From NCBI GenBank assembly GCA_051294375.1, contig CM119266.1, positions 6,651,431-6,715,430 on the forward strand: 64,000 bases of DNA, in the 5' to 3' direction. The DNA is from Paraspadella gotoi. Lineage: Eukaryota; Chaetognatha. The first letter of the stretch is position 1. Each line of letters begins with the position of its first letter. Shown here one piece after another: positions 11,544 to 24,000 of this stretch. The notes below the pieces were generated by a model. The model was not told the origin of the DNA and ran no database searches. It worked only from the letters and a program-made list of their open reading frames with translations. Position numbers and translations under genes: made by a program.

Positions 11544-14500
11544 GTGAGTTTAATCCTTTTAACATATTAATAATGACGAGTAATTTCTTTTTGATTTTCG
11601 TTAGATCTCCGCTGTTAAACATTAGATTAGGGCATTATCGTTTTGTTGTTAGAAAAAAGTTAGAAATTAGTATCGCCGACTAGCGAAATAGAAAGTCTTA
11701 ATAATGGACAAAAAGTTTTTACGCATTTTTAAAAAAAATTGAAAAGATTTAAAAAAAAATGTCAGTCATTCCTCTCGCCTCCACGACAAATCTCTAAAGA
11801 ATAAAAAAACATTATTTATCAAAAAATTATTCGCGCTCTTTACTCTTCGTCGTTAAAAACGATTCGAAGACAAAAAGTCCCCATCCATGTCTCGCCGCCA
11901 TGTTGAGCGACCCTTACGACGCGATCATCGTTGACCTTCGTCGTCATGGCGACGGCCTTTTGTTGCTTTTTTCTTTTTTTCACCGCCCTCGTCGCCTCCG
12001 ATGACGGCGCATGGGTCTTCGTTCGCGCCTTCGTCTCCGGGCCTCGCCTCTACGCCCGCCGGGACTACTGCGTTTGGCAGATTCCTTCGGCAAAGATAGA
12101 ACCTTCGGGTCAGACAGGTAAGTCGCCTGATGGATCGATTCCGCTACGCTCCTTCTCTCTTTTTCCGAGAAATCAATGACGTTGGGAATTCTGGCAATCT
12201 GCTTTTGTTTTCTGGCTGGGAAAACCAAGCCCAGAAAAATCGACAATAGATATGAAACGGATAAAACAGATAAAACAATAGAGATACAAACTTTTGTGTC
12301 AAAAGAGGGTTTCACAAAGTCAGTAAGTGGTTAAAATCGTGACTAGGACAACCACTGACCTTAAGGTTGTGGAACAAAAGAATTGTCGTCGTCGTCGCTC
12401 AATCGCTTCCCTTTTTATTATCGATTCCTTCCCTCCCCCCCTCCCCCCTCCGAAAGTCTCCTTCCTCCGCACAACGCGCGTCCGACGATACACCTACTAT
12501 GATTTCTGGGCGAAAGGCGCTGGTTTCGCCGGCGTCCTCATGGGCGACGGTTTCGTCAACAACGGTTCGTTCGGTTGCGCCACCGAAGCTCAAATCAGGT
12601 TTTGAGGAAAGAGAAAAGAACGATTGCGGTTTTAATCGACGATGTTCTTGTTTTACGCTTAACGTCATTAAAAGATTTCCATCTTTTTCAACATTTCTCC
12701 ACGGGACTTTTTTTCAGCTTATCCCTACTTTCCCCTACTTTTGCGCTCACTAATCCCCGCCTTAACCCTCTCTTTACTCCAGCGCTCTCCATCTCAAGAG
12801 GAAGATGGTCGTCTACCAGCAACTTTGCGCTGACGAGGACGAAACGAAATGTTTTCCTTGTCGCGACAAATTAGAGATTGTTCGAGGTGTGGGAGCGATG
12901 TGGTTTAATGAATAGTTTCATCTTCCGAGTTGTCAATTTCTTTACTATCCCCTTACCATTTCATCGACGACAGAGTTGAAAAGGGTCGGAGCCAAAGCCG
13001 TCCTCTTTTGGGCGCGGATCGACCCTCGACGTTTTCACGCCGCCGCCGTAAAATGGCGGGAACGCGGCGACGCATTGCACGTTTCTGTGCCGGGTATCTG
13101 AAAAGAATTGTTTAGTAGTCTTATTAGCGTTTTCTATGATGTCTTTAGTCTTCACTCTTAATTTTCTTCTCTCTTTCTTATTTTGTTCCGTCTCATTTCT
13201 TTGCCCACTTGGCTCTTTATTCTCTTTCTCCCTCCTCCTTTCCGCCTCATTTTCAAGATGGCGCCTATTTCGATATGTTCGTTGCGGACGCGGAGGAGGC
13301 CGACGGTGCCCACGACGCCGAATTCTTTCGTCATGATTTTTTCGATGATCTCAAAGAGAAAGGAGTCTTTGGGGACTCGAGACAAGTCCGCTTCTTCTTT
13401 TGGGTTTACGGTAAAACTTGTTGATCTAATTTTCTCGACTTTAGATGACACTTATCGTGGATAATTTGTTAAAAACTCATTGTCATTGTCTCTCCTTCAA
13501 ACTCAACTGTCAACGCAGCCGCTAATACCATCAAATCTTGCAATTTTCTCCTTTTATATTTTCATTTAGCTCATAACTTTTCTTTTTTAAATTTCCCTTT
13601 TCTCTCTCTCTCTTTCCTTTCTCTCTCCTTCCCACGCCTCTTTCGTTTTCCCCGTCTCCATCCCGTCAGTTTCCCCCCGCGACGCCAACAAAATCACGGC
13701 CCTCGTGCTTCTCGCTGTCCTCGCTCTCTCCGTCTGCTGCGCATGCGCCGTCGCCGCCTCGAACGTCGTCATCGATGAGATCACGCGGCGCGACGCCAAG
13801 CGGGCGACGAGAAAGAAAGTAGGGCAGAGAACCTTTTGCGGCGGTTAGGGTTGGGATTAAAGAGGGGAGATTGACATAGACGTAGAAGTTCAATGTGACA
13901 ATCTCCGGATCTGGAATCGGCGATTTTTTTCTTTTCAGACGAAATCAGAAAAGAAGCATCATTCCGCCGGCGGAAAACGACGTCGATGGTGACTCGATTG
14001 TCCCTTTTTTTTTTTAAATTTCGCTCTTTATCGATCCTCCGCAGCCAACTTTCCTCTCCCTTTCCCCTCCGCCGCCCTGAACAGCAGCGCAGCGGCCATA
14101 GACGTCGCAGCTTCCTTCTTCGCCCTCATCATCGTCGTCGGATTTCTGCTCATCGTTTATTTTTTCTCTGACTACGTGATCCCGATCCTCTGCGTCCTCT
14201 ACGCTATCGGCGCCGTCCTCCTCGTCCGTCTCTTCCGGCCACTGATCCGCCGCGTCCCCTGCGGAGACGCGCGCCTGACGCCGCGCGGGATCGACCGCTC
14301 CGACGCGCCGTCAGAGGAGGCCGGGCCTTGCTCCTTCGAGATTCGTGAATTGATCGCAGGACTCTGCTTTCTCGCGCTGGGATTCGTCTGGTAGTTACAT
14401 AGGTGTATCTGAATAATGGCTAATGTTGCCCAAGTTTTCTCGATACGTCGATGCCCTTTTTTTTTTTTTTTTATAATCGAGGTACGTGTTTCGACGCCAT

Positions 14501-15022
14501 CTGCTCTACATCTTTCTCCTGCACATACTTATCGGCATCGGGTTCATTTTCGCCGTGACGGTGACCGTGGCCTCGTCCATGGGAGAAACCACTAGGTTTG
14601 TGAGAGAGAGGGATAGAGTTAGATAAAGAGAGACAGAGAGAGAGAGAGCGCTCGCTACAAAGTAATTTATAGCCGGGTTTTATCGCCTCGAGGGAGAGAG
14701 ACTTTAACCGGCCGCTTTTATTCTAACGCTTCGTCGATAAATCGTCGTCGTCGTCGGCGTCTGATGGTTTCCGATTTATTAACTCTCTCCGCGTCATCGC
14801 TCTTTTTCCCGCCACCGCTACCACCCCTACCACCCCTACGTGAACACCATTCCACCGCCACAACCCCCCCCAGATATACTTACATCTTCGTCCTCTCCGT
14901 TCTGCTCTTTTTCTACGACGTCTTCATGGTTTTCATTACTCCGCTCTTCACGAAAGATCATCAGAGCGTCATGGTGTCCGTCGCCAAAGGAGGCACCAGG
15001 TGTGACGGATCAATTTTTGCAC

Positions 15023-15071
<49 letters not shown>

Positions 15072-18000
15072 CCTCCCCAACTATCACCCTCACACCTCCT
15101 CTCCAGCGGCGACCAAATCCCCTTCGAGTTCTACATGCCCGAGTTCTTCGTCACCATGGAGACGGAGTGTCGCGGTCGAACCTTCGCTTCGATCCTCGGA
15201 TTCGGCGACGTCATCGTCCCCTGTCTCGTCATGTTCGTCGTTCGCGCCTTCGCGATGCGCGTGAGTGACTCAGTTGATTTATGTTTTTCTTTCACGATGC
15301 TCTTCTCTCTCGTCTCCTTTAAAGCGTCTCTTTTCTTACTTAGATATGGCTGACAAAAAACTATTGTTGCTCCGCCCATTTTTATTCCACTTTACTAATA
15401 TCTGTCCTCCCTTTATTGAGACGATGACTTATTTCTCAAATTTCGAGATTGTATCCATTCTGGAACCTATATAATAAAATAAGGCTAATAATTACCGATT
15501 TCTTTCGCCCTTTATCTCGTCCAAAACTTTTTTTACCTTTTTTTCCTTCTCCCCACCAAAATTTTTCGTTTTCCTTTCCCCTGGGAAATCGAGAAACTCC
15601 TCTTATCGTTTTCCGTCTCTCTCCCCCGCCCCCTCGTACCGCGCGCCGTATTTCTCGTTTTGCGTCTTTTTCCATTCGCCGCAACAGCGAGTCTTCCCTT
15701 CCTCTTTTTCCCGTCCAGTTGTTATCTTCCTCTCTTCCTTCTCGCGTTATCTCTTTGGCGATGGCTTTCCTGACTTTATAGTCTCGTTTGCTGTGTGGAG
15801 GGAAAAGGAAGAAGGAGGTGGGGGGTAAGAGAGGGGCTTAACATTTCTCTTTTTTTCTTTCTCACACGAGTCATTGAGTCTTTTTTTATCTCGACCCCCG
15901 TTCGACATTTTCGCTCTTCGGCATGAGCTCTCCGCTTAGTTTCCCTTTTTTTTCCTCCCCCTTTTCGTGAATTTTGCTCAGTTCCTTTCCTCTCCCTCTT
16001 TAAAGACGGCGGACCCAAAGGCGCCCTCGACGGCCACCTGCTGCCCCTCGACGGTCTACGCTGTTTCCGTGGCGGTGGCCTACGCGGCCGCTTTGGCGAC
16101 GACCATGATCGTCTTGATGATACTTCGGATGCCGCAGCCAGCGTTGCTGTACATCGTGCCGTTCGTCCATGTTACCGTTACATGTGAGGGTCTCTAGCCA
16201 TGTCGAAGGACTGTCTTTTTTTTTCCGATTCCTTAAAAATAATCTTAGAAAGTCGCGACGAAAAAAGAAAACGATGAGAAAGTCTCCACCTTCTGAAGTT
16301 GTGAGAGAGGAAAAAATGCAAAGAATTACGTATGGGACTTAAAGGCGGACTTACTTGGGACATTTTGGGACCAGAAAAAGTCCTCTCCTAATCGAAAAGC
16401 GATTTCTCTTTCTCTCTCTCTCTCCCACTCCCACCCAGGTGTCGCTGGCTGTCGGGGAGAGCTGAAAAACCTATGGACCAAGGATTTGAGCGTTGAATTG
16501 GAAAAGGACGACGCCGGCGGAGGCGACGATCACGAAGACGACGACGATGACGCTAAATTGATTCCCGGGGGATCATGAGGGAATGAGGGAGATGAGGAGG
16601 TGGAGGAAGAAGAGGGGATGTGCGACAAAGGGAAAAGGAGAAGGGGAGGGAAGAGAAGAATAAGGACAAAAAGAAAAGCTAAAGTAAAAAGAGAGGGAGA
16701 GAGAGAGAGAGACGGGGACAGAAAAAGAGAAAAAAAAGGAAAAAAAGAGAAAAGGTAAGACGGAAAGAGAAAAAGTGAAAAAGAGAGAGAGAGAGAGAGA
16801 GAGGGGGGGAGGGGAAGAAGAGAGAAAAGAGAAAAAAATCCCAGCAAAATATAAAAGGCGTAGATGGTGGCGAGAGATAAATAGTAAAAGCAGAGATTGG
16901 TCCATGGATGAGGGCAGGACTGAGTGAGTAATCTTCTCGCGGGCGACGGAGGGAAGGAAATGGACCGTCTGACGTCCCTCGCCATAAGGGATTCAGATGT
17001 TTCCCGCCGGACGGAAGAAAGTGGCCTTATTGTACCAGGCGGGATACAGATGATCGCGGTCAGATGGGAGATGGCGGCGGCGGCGATGTAAATGAGTGAG
17101 GCGGAGACAATGGCGAGGCACTGAGCGGGAAAGAAGAGAAACCGATGAGTGTGGATTCCTCGTTGAAATTGAGAAAGTGAAAATGAGTTGATATTATGAA
17201 TAAAATTGTTGTTATCGCCCCCTGGATTTTCTCTAATAAATCTGTTTTTTTTTATTACGGCTGTTATTGTTTTCAATAAGCAGTTTGCATTTATTTTGTC
17301 ATTGGCGTTAGTCTAGTCAGTTCATTGTGTGATAACTTTTAAAATCATCAATTACAAATATTAAATGAAAACGCTTGTTAGAGTAGTACTTTTTGCACAT
17401 GATAAGAAATATATTTTCAATATGGAAATAATGACCAGAAAATTTTAGGCCAATATTTATCGGAAGTCATTGTAGAGTAATTTTAAAACTTGCCTAATGT
17501 AAATTCCTAACGAGATCCATCAGCTTAAATTGACTCTATTTCTCTCTTCTGCTGCAGTTACCAGAAACGGCGGAGCAACTTTTGCAAGTGATGAAGAAAA
17601 CGACGGCGATCGAAGAATTGGTCTTGGACGGAGTCGGCATCAAGGTGAAACGCGATAACCACTTTACCCCAACCTCCCATTCTCCTTCCCTCACAAACTC
17701 CAGTCTCCCCCTTCCCAATTCCTTTTCACAGGGTGATTTTGCTCACAGCTTTCCATTCTCCCATTTTCCTTCCCTCACTAACTCCAGTCTCCCCCTTCCC
17801 AATTCCTTTTTACAGGGTGATTTTGCTCAACAGCTTTCCATTCTCCCATTTTCCCTTCCCTCACAAACTCAAGTCTCCCCCCTCCCAATTCTTTTTCACA
17901 GGGTGATTTCGCTCAACAGCTTTCCATCGCTCTTACTTCCAACGTGAATTGCCCGTTGCGGGTCTTGGACATTTCTAACAATCAGATCGAGGACAGAGGT

Positions 18001-21000
18001 GAGTCGGTTTCTATATTCTTACACGAAAGTCGATATCACCAATCGAAACCTTTTTGACGCCTCCGAACACCGAAGCTTCGGACGCAGGATTTTGACGGGA
18101 TTTCCCCAAAGAAAGGTGGCCACAAATTCCCTTCATTACGTGGTTCTTTTGTTTTCTCTTTGTCCTGGTTATTTCAGTTTTATTTTATTCAGTTTTCTTT
18201 CCCCCGTTCTCTCTATCTCCTCGGTTCCCTCACCCCCCGGCAGCGGCTGCGGCTGTGCTCGAAATATTCTCCCTTTTTCTAGATTCCTTTTCATTATTAC
18301 TTGATATTTAATATTTATACTTTTTATATAAAAAAACCGTTTTTCAACTTAATTTTACCGTAGGGTTGAACCACTTGACGGCCCCCATCGGTAAACTCTC
18401 TTTGCAAGGCCTCTCCGACTCGTGCGATTCCCCTGATCTATTGGGTGATTATTATAACTCGAGATTTTTCTCTTTTTCGGTTTGGCCCTCCCATCACGTG
18501 TCTTGGTTTCTATTACAATGGCTTAAGACGTACTCATTAAACTCCAATCATTATTTAATACTGTTCGGTCGTTTTAACATTTGCGTGACTAGTTTAGCAC
18601 TGATTTTAGTGGAACGTCAAATTTTCTTTCTAAGCGATAAGACCAACCACTGTTTGTCTATCACAACTTAATAACTGTTACAGGAAACCCTGCGTTTTTA
18701 AGCTGGAACAGTTATTCGCCAATCACCCAATGTTATTTAAAATATTGAGTTACTATTTTCGTTTTGGTCGCTTAGTTTTCACCGCATGTCGTTCTTATAA
18801 TTTAATGGCATTTATATTAGTGTTCTGGACTGTTCTGGTTCTTCAAATATCATTTCTTAAATTTTGATGTTTTTACCACTACTTTTCAGGTCTTAATCAT
18901 CTTAGCGGGCCTTTGAGTAAGGTGTCTCACGGTATCGTGGAACTTAACTTGTCTAAAACAGGTAACTTTAAAAGTAAAGCCAACACCACTTAGTTAAAAA
19001 AAGTCATGATTGTTTTAAGTTTGAGCGTTTATTCTCTACTAAGGAATATCGTCAAAGGGAATCAACAGTTTAGCTCAAACTCTGGCTTTTAACAAAGTCA
19101 CTCCAAACACTTTGACGAAGCTATGCTTGTCCGAAAACCCGTTGCGAGGGGAAGAACCGCAAGTAAGAGAACTCGTTTAACTTTTTAAAATGTAATATTA
19201 TTAAATGAACTACGGGCCCTAAATATGTAGATCAGTATGTATCCACAGTTGAAAATGCGTTTAATATTATTTTATAACTTTTTTTAATTTTCAGTACTTT
19301 TTCAACTACCTTTCGCAACCCAACGCCCTCACTCATCTCGATCTCTCAGGAACTGAAATTTCTTTGGAAAATGTAAGTTTTATTTGGTAAATTTAACTCA
19401 AGTGTTAACAGTGTAACATGTAAGTAGAATTGGTTAGCAATCACGATCAATTCATATTGGTATTGATGGATCGGTAAAGAGGGATATTTAATTATTTATT
19501 TATTTATTTTTCTTTATTTGAAAATGAAATAATAAAACCCTAGCCATCATACCAACACAATCAAAATTAGTAGTCTTATAAATTTTAGTCATTATAATTT
19601 ATAACAGATTAGGTTTTAAAAATTATCATTTGAATGAAGACTGATATGGTTTTCGTTATTTGATAGAATTAGAGGCAGGATATTTTGATTGAATTAAGAC
19701 GGCTGGAATCAAATTCCGCACTTAAACATTAGTATAAGGGAGCAGATTTTGTTTGCAAAACTAAAGATGGTTAACAGTAACAACAAAAGGCACAAATTTA
19801 CTCTTCCCACTGAAATTAACGATTCTAGGCCTCTTGGATTATAGCGGTTTTTTATTTTTTTGGTTGCTAGATCAGGATCAATCTCTATTTTGTTACTCTC
19901 GAGAATATCCTCGGAAAATTAGTGGGGTGGTTATTAGTCGACTGTACGTAATTCCAAAGTGTGTCATTATTTTTCCGAGATTGCTCAACGCACACTATAT
20001 TTGAATTCTTTGAGTTCAATGCCAATCATAGATGCCTTGGTAGCGCCCATCTGCAAATAATCTGTTTTTGTAAAATGTGTAACTCGAGATTATTGAGAAT
20101 ATTGAGAATATTACCTTTGTCCATTAACTTTTTGACAATTTTGTATTTAAAGAAAAGTAACCACAGAATAAATATCGTTGTTGCTGAGCAGAAGCAGGAT
20201 AAAAGTGCTGTCTTTGCAAGACGAGAATAATGAAACGCCGTCCAGCTGGGAAATCGATTTTTTGAAAGGGTGAAAAAACGAGGTACTTGTGACCTGAAAA
20301 ATCTACGGTCATCGAAATACTACCTTTTGCTTATATGTTGATTTTCCTGCTTAATCCTGTTTTTTGGCGGAAAATGGTATTTGTTTTGTTGAAGAGGCGT
20401 TTTTTCTGGAAGATGTTGATTTATAAAAATCGGAGCAATTTTTAAGAATCACTTCTTTTACTTACCGTCACATGACTTCCATTTTTCATTGACTGTAATC
20501 ACGTAGGGTCCAATCAGTGGTAATAATTTGTACCCACGGTTTTGTTGAACGTTTGTAAATTCGCAATAAGCTTCCCTTCCTTCCAAAATACTTCCTATGA
20601 GAAAAAAAAAATTTTAATTGAGTCACCACATTAAATTTATTATATGGGAAATTGTTGTTCTCACCAGGAAGATAAAACATCGTAAAATTTGCAATTTTCA
20701 CCGACTCTTTACCAAGAGTGTTCAAATAGAATACAAAGTTTTCCATCAATTCGCTAAAAAAGGAATCCGTATTTATGTGAATAGTAAATAAAGTCAGCAA
20801 TTCCTGAGCCATTCTGTTCTTGATTGACGGTGAGAGAAGAACCCCTGGTTTGAATGAGGATTATTCGACTAATCGGGTCAATTTTTTGGGAAGGTTAATT
20901 TTGTTTTACCTGAAACTTTTGCTTGATGGTTTTCTAATGGAGACTGCTCATTAGCTATAAAATCGAGCAATTTTTCATACAACGCTTGTGTTGTGCAAGT

Positions 21001-24000
21001 TGAGGTATTATTCGCGTCGCATCCGTATTTAAGAGAAAAATCTGTTGAAGTTTTTTTTCTTTGAAATAGCAAAAGTGGACTTCTAATCACAACGCTTCGC
21101 AATCACAACGTGAATTACCTAGATTGCTCGCGTCGTAAATCCGAAAAAAGAGTAAGATCTAAAATGAAAGTGGGACAAAAATTGAAAAGAAATAACGTCA
21201 AGAGAATCTTCAGGTTTTACTTTTACCTTCCAAGTTTGGCTTTGATGTGACGAGATGGTAAAAACCGTTGTGGACACATTGTTTGCTTCCATAATACAAA
21301 GCGTAAGAAGAGAGATCCATCCTACGTTATTAAATTTTAAATATATCAAATAAATATTCTCATGAAATCCCACACGTTAACTCACGGGTTAGTTTTAAAA
21401 GCACCGGCGATAATGTTTTGGAATTTTTTTTCGAAGTTGCACAAAGTGACGGAGACATGGCAGGCTTTTATATCTTTCCAGATTCACTTCTGATTTGTTT
21501 TTACTTTCGGTCCATTCATGACTGGGAAATTAAATTTTTTAATAAGCTTTTTATGCTGAAAAGTAAGACGGAAAAAGTAGGTTGCTAAGCGAAGCTCGTT
21601 GTGCGTTGAAGGAAACTTGTTTTGTAAGCAACGAAGGTTATAAACCTTCGTCGTTTTTTATGTCGCCGCACGAAAGAGTGAAGGACTTTCCGTCCCCGTC
21701 GTCGCCACTAATGCGTTTCTCTTCGCGCGTTCTGTTCGCCGTCGCGGGACGCGTTGTGCGCGCGAATCTCAGGACTCGCGTGATGGGCGAGTCGGGGAGA
21801 ATGGGTGAGGGGGGAGGTAGGGGATCTTGCGCGGGACGTCCCGGGAGAGAGACCCGCGCTGTTCTCCCTTAGTTTCCGTGGTTGACTAGAGAATGAGGAT
21901 GGGAAATAGGTGATGAGGAAAGAGGGGTGTTGCGTGAAAGTGTGGGTAGCGAAGATGGTGCGGTAAAACCATCTTAGAGACGAATAAGGAATCTCTCCGG
22001 ATGAGGTAATGGTTTGTGTGGGAAATTTGTGTGATAAAAGGACTATGCGTCTTTTCTTGAGGAAAATATATTCGGATTCGTGATTCGCATTGACGTCGTT
22101 TGTCGCGTCGTTGACTGAATGAGTTCCCTATCGACTTTTTTCAACTCAAATCGTCTGCTCGTGCGTCAAAAAAGTCACTTTTAAATAGCGACTGAAGCGA
22201 AATGAAATGAAACTGTCCTCATTGAAGAAACTGGAGGCGGAAATAGATCGAGCGGAAATGTCGAGAAGCGAAAGCAGTCGAGAGATGGTCTTCAGTTACG
22301 ATCCTCTATCAACGAGGAGAACTTTCGCTGTCGGGCGGTTCTCCCGCGCGTTTTTGTCGGGCGGGCCGGATGTTCGAGACGCGCCGAGAGATGACACCGA
22401 GGTTTTGGAGGGTGTGATGGAGAGTTGTAGTTTCGTTTTGACGCCTGAAAGTTTGTCTCAGGTGGCGTTAACAGTCACTAACGATGAAGACGACGACTTG
22501 ATCCCCGTTTTCATGAAACGATCTTTTCGATCGGGGAAGTCTGCTCGAAGAAATGATTTGAGAAACTCGCCTTCTCATCTCGCCAATTTTGCCAGCTACA
22601 AGGCGACTCGTCCAAGGTTTTTAAAAGACAAAATATTGTTTTTTTTACATATTCATTTTCGGTTTCCTGTTTCTCGATCTCGTCCACTTTTTTCAGACCA
22701 CCGCGTCCGCCTCGTTCCATCGTGGCTCCTCCTCCCGTTGTTATCACCGCCGACGAAAATCGAAATAGCAACAATGGTAGCGCCATCGTTTCCCCTCTCG
22801 CTCTGAGATTTCCATTTTCACCTTTTTAAAACTTATTTTCTCCACCCCCCAGACGATGGTCCGGGACCCGATCCCGCTAAGTGCCTCCTTTTCTTCTCGG
22901 CGTCGCTGTTGTTGTTGTCCCTTATTCTCATCGTCGTCTGGATTTCCCACTTTTTTCGATCGACTTTCGTGATCGACGCCGGAAATTGAGATGGCGTCTC
23001 TCGCGATTCTTCGCGCTGAGGAAGACGATGGACGCCATCTTTGTTTTTTGTGCCAATCTGAGAGGCTCTTAACGGAGGGGGGGAGCCGGGGAGTGTGGCT
23101 GTTTGGGGTTGCAGGGATTGATTCGCGGCGTGAGTTGACAGTGAACAAGTTTTTTTTTTGGAGAGTTCACATATCGGCGTAATGTTTCGCCTTCTCTCGA
23201 AAGAACTCACGACGGATTGGTGATGGGGATTGTGGACGAAAACAAGTTGTGTCGTTGAACACGAATCGAACTTGGACGACGAGATGTCCCGTTTGGGTTT
23301 TTATGGGCAGAGAGACGAGATTGCTTGGCGGGTAAATGGACGGAAGGCGGAAACGAGATAGAGGGGGGGATGGGGAGGCGGTTCAATCACTCGTTTGTTT
23401 CGCTTTCCAGCGACGATGGGAACAAAAGGGGAAAGGCTTTATATTCTGGCACCAGACGAAAAAAAAATACTGGGACGAGGGAACTCTGTTAAACTAAGGC
23501 TGAAGTAAAACGATGCGGGGTACAAATTGCATTACTATTACTTGTTGTAATTTTTTTAAAAACAATAAATGCAACTTTAATTATTTAGTTTAATTCAGAA
23601 TCAGTGAAATCCGAGGAACATAGTCGCGGTATCCTCAATACTTTTATCGTGTGTGAAATTTTATTTAAACAAGTTTCTTTAGAAGATGCTGCCGCGTTAA
23701 TAATTGATTCGGCAACGCGCGCGCCCTCTTTTTTCATCATCTGCGACTCGACGTCGTCAGCGGATTTTTTCCTTTTCCTGCCTCGAGTCTTTTTTCTTCC
23801 TTTTTTTTTCTCGCGGCGTCAGCAGAAGAGTTTTATTCCCTTTATATCCTCTTTGTCGTCGTCGTCGTTAGATAAAAGGTTAACTCGACTGGAATCAGAA
23901 AATTTGCATCTTTGTATTTTTACTATGAACTATGTAGTTCGTGGTATATGCTGTTTTTGATAGTATTAATGGAATTTACTTTGGGAAGCCGAAGGGAATC

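Noticed and set aside
16530-17276. 248-codon minus-strand frame rich in Ser, Leu and Phe
   Set aside because: It reads through GA-rich simple sequence after the SPPL2 stop, giving LSLSFS repeats; no ATG context, domains or splice support.
21582-21872. 97-codon plus-strand frame upstream of the small membrane-protein gene
   Set aside because: No ATG at its start, no splice donor joining it in phase to 22207, and an Arg/Gly composition explained by local GC content.
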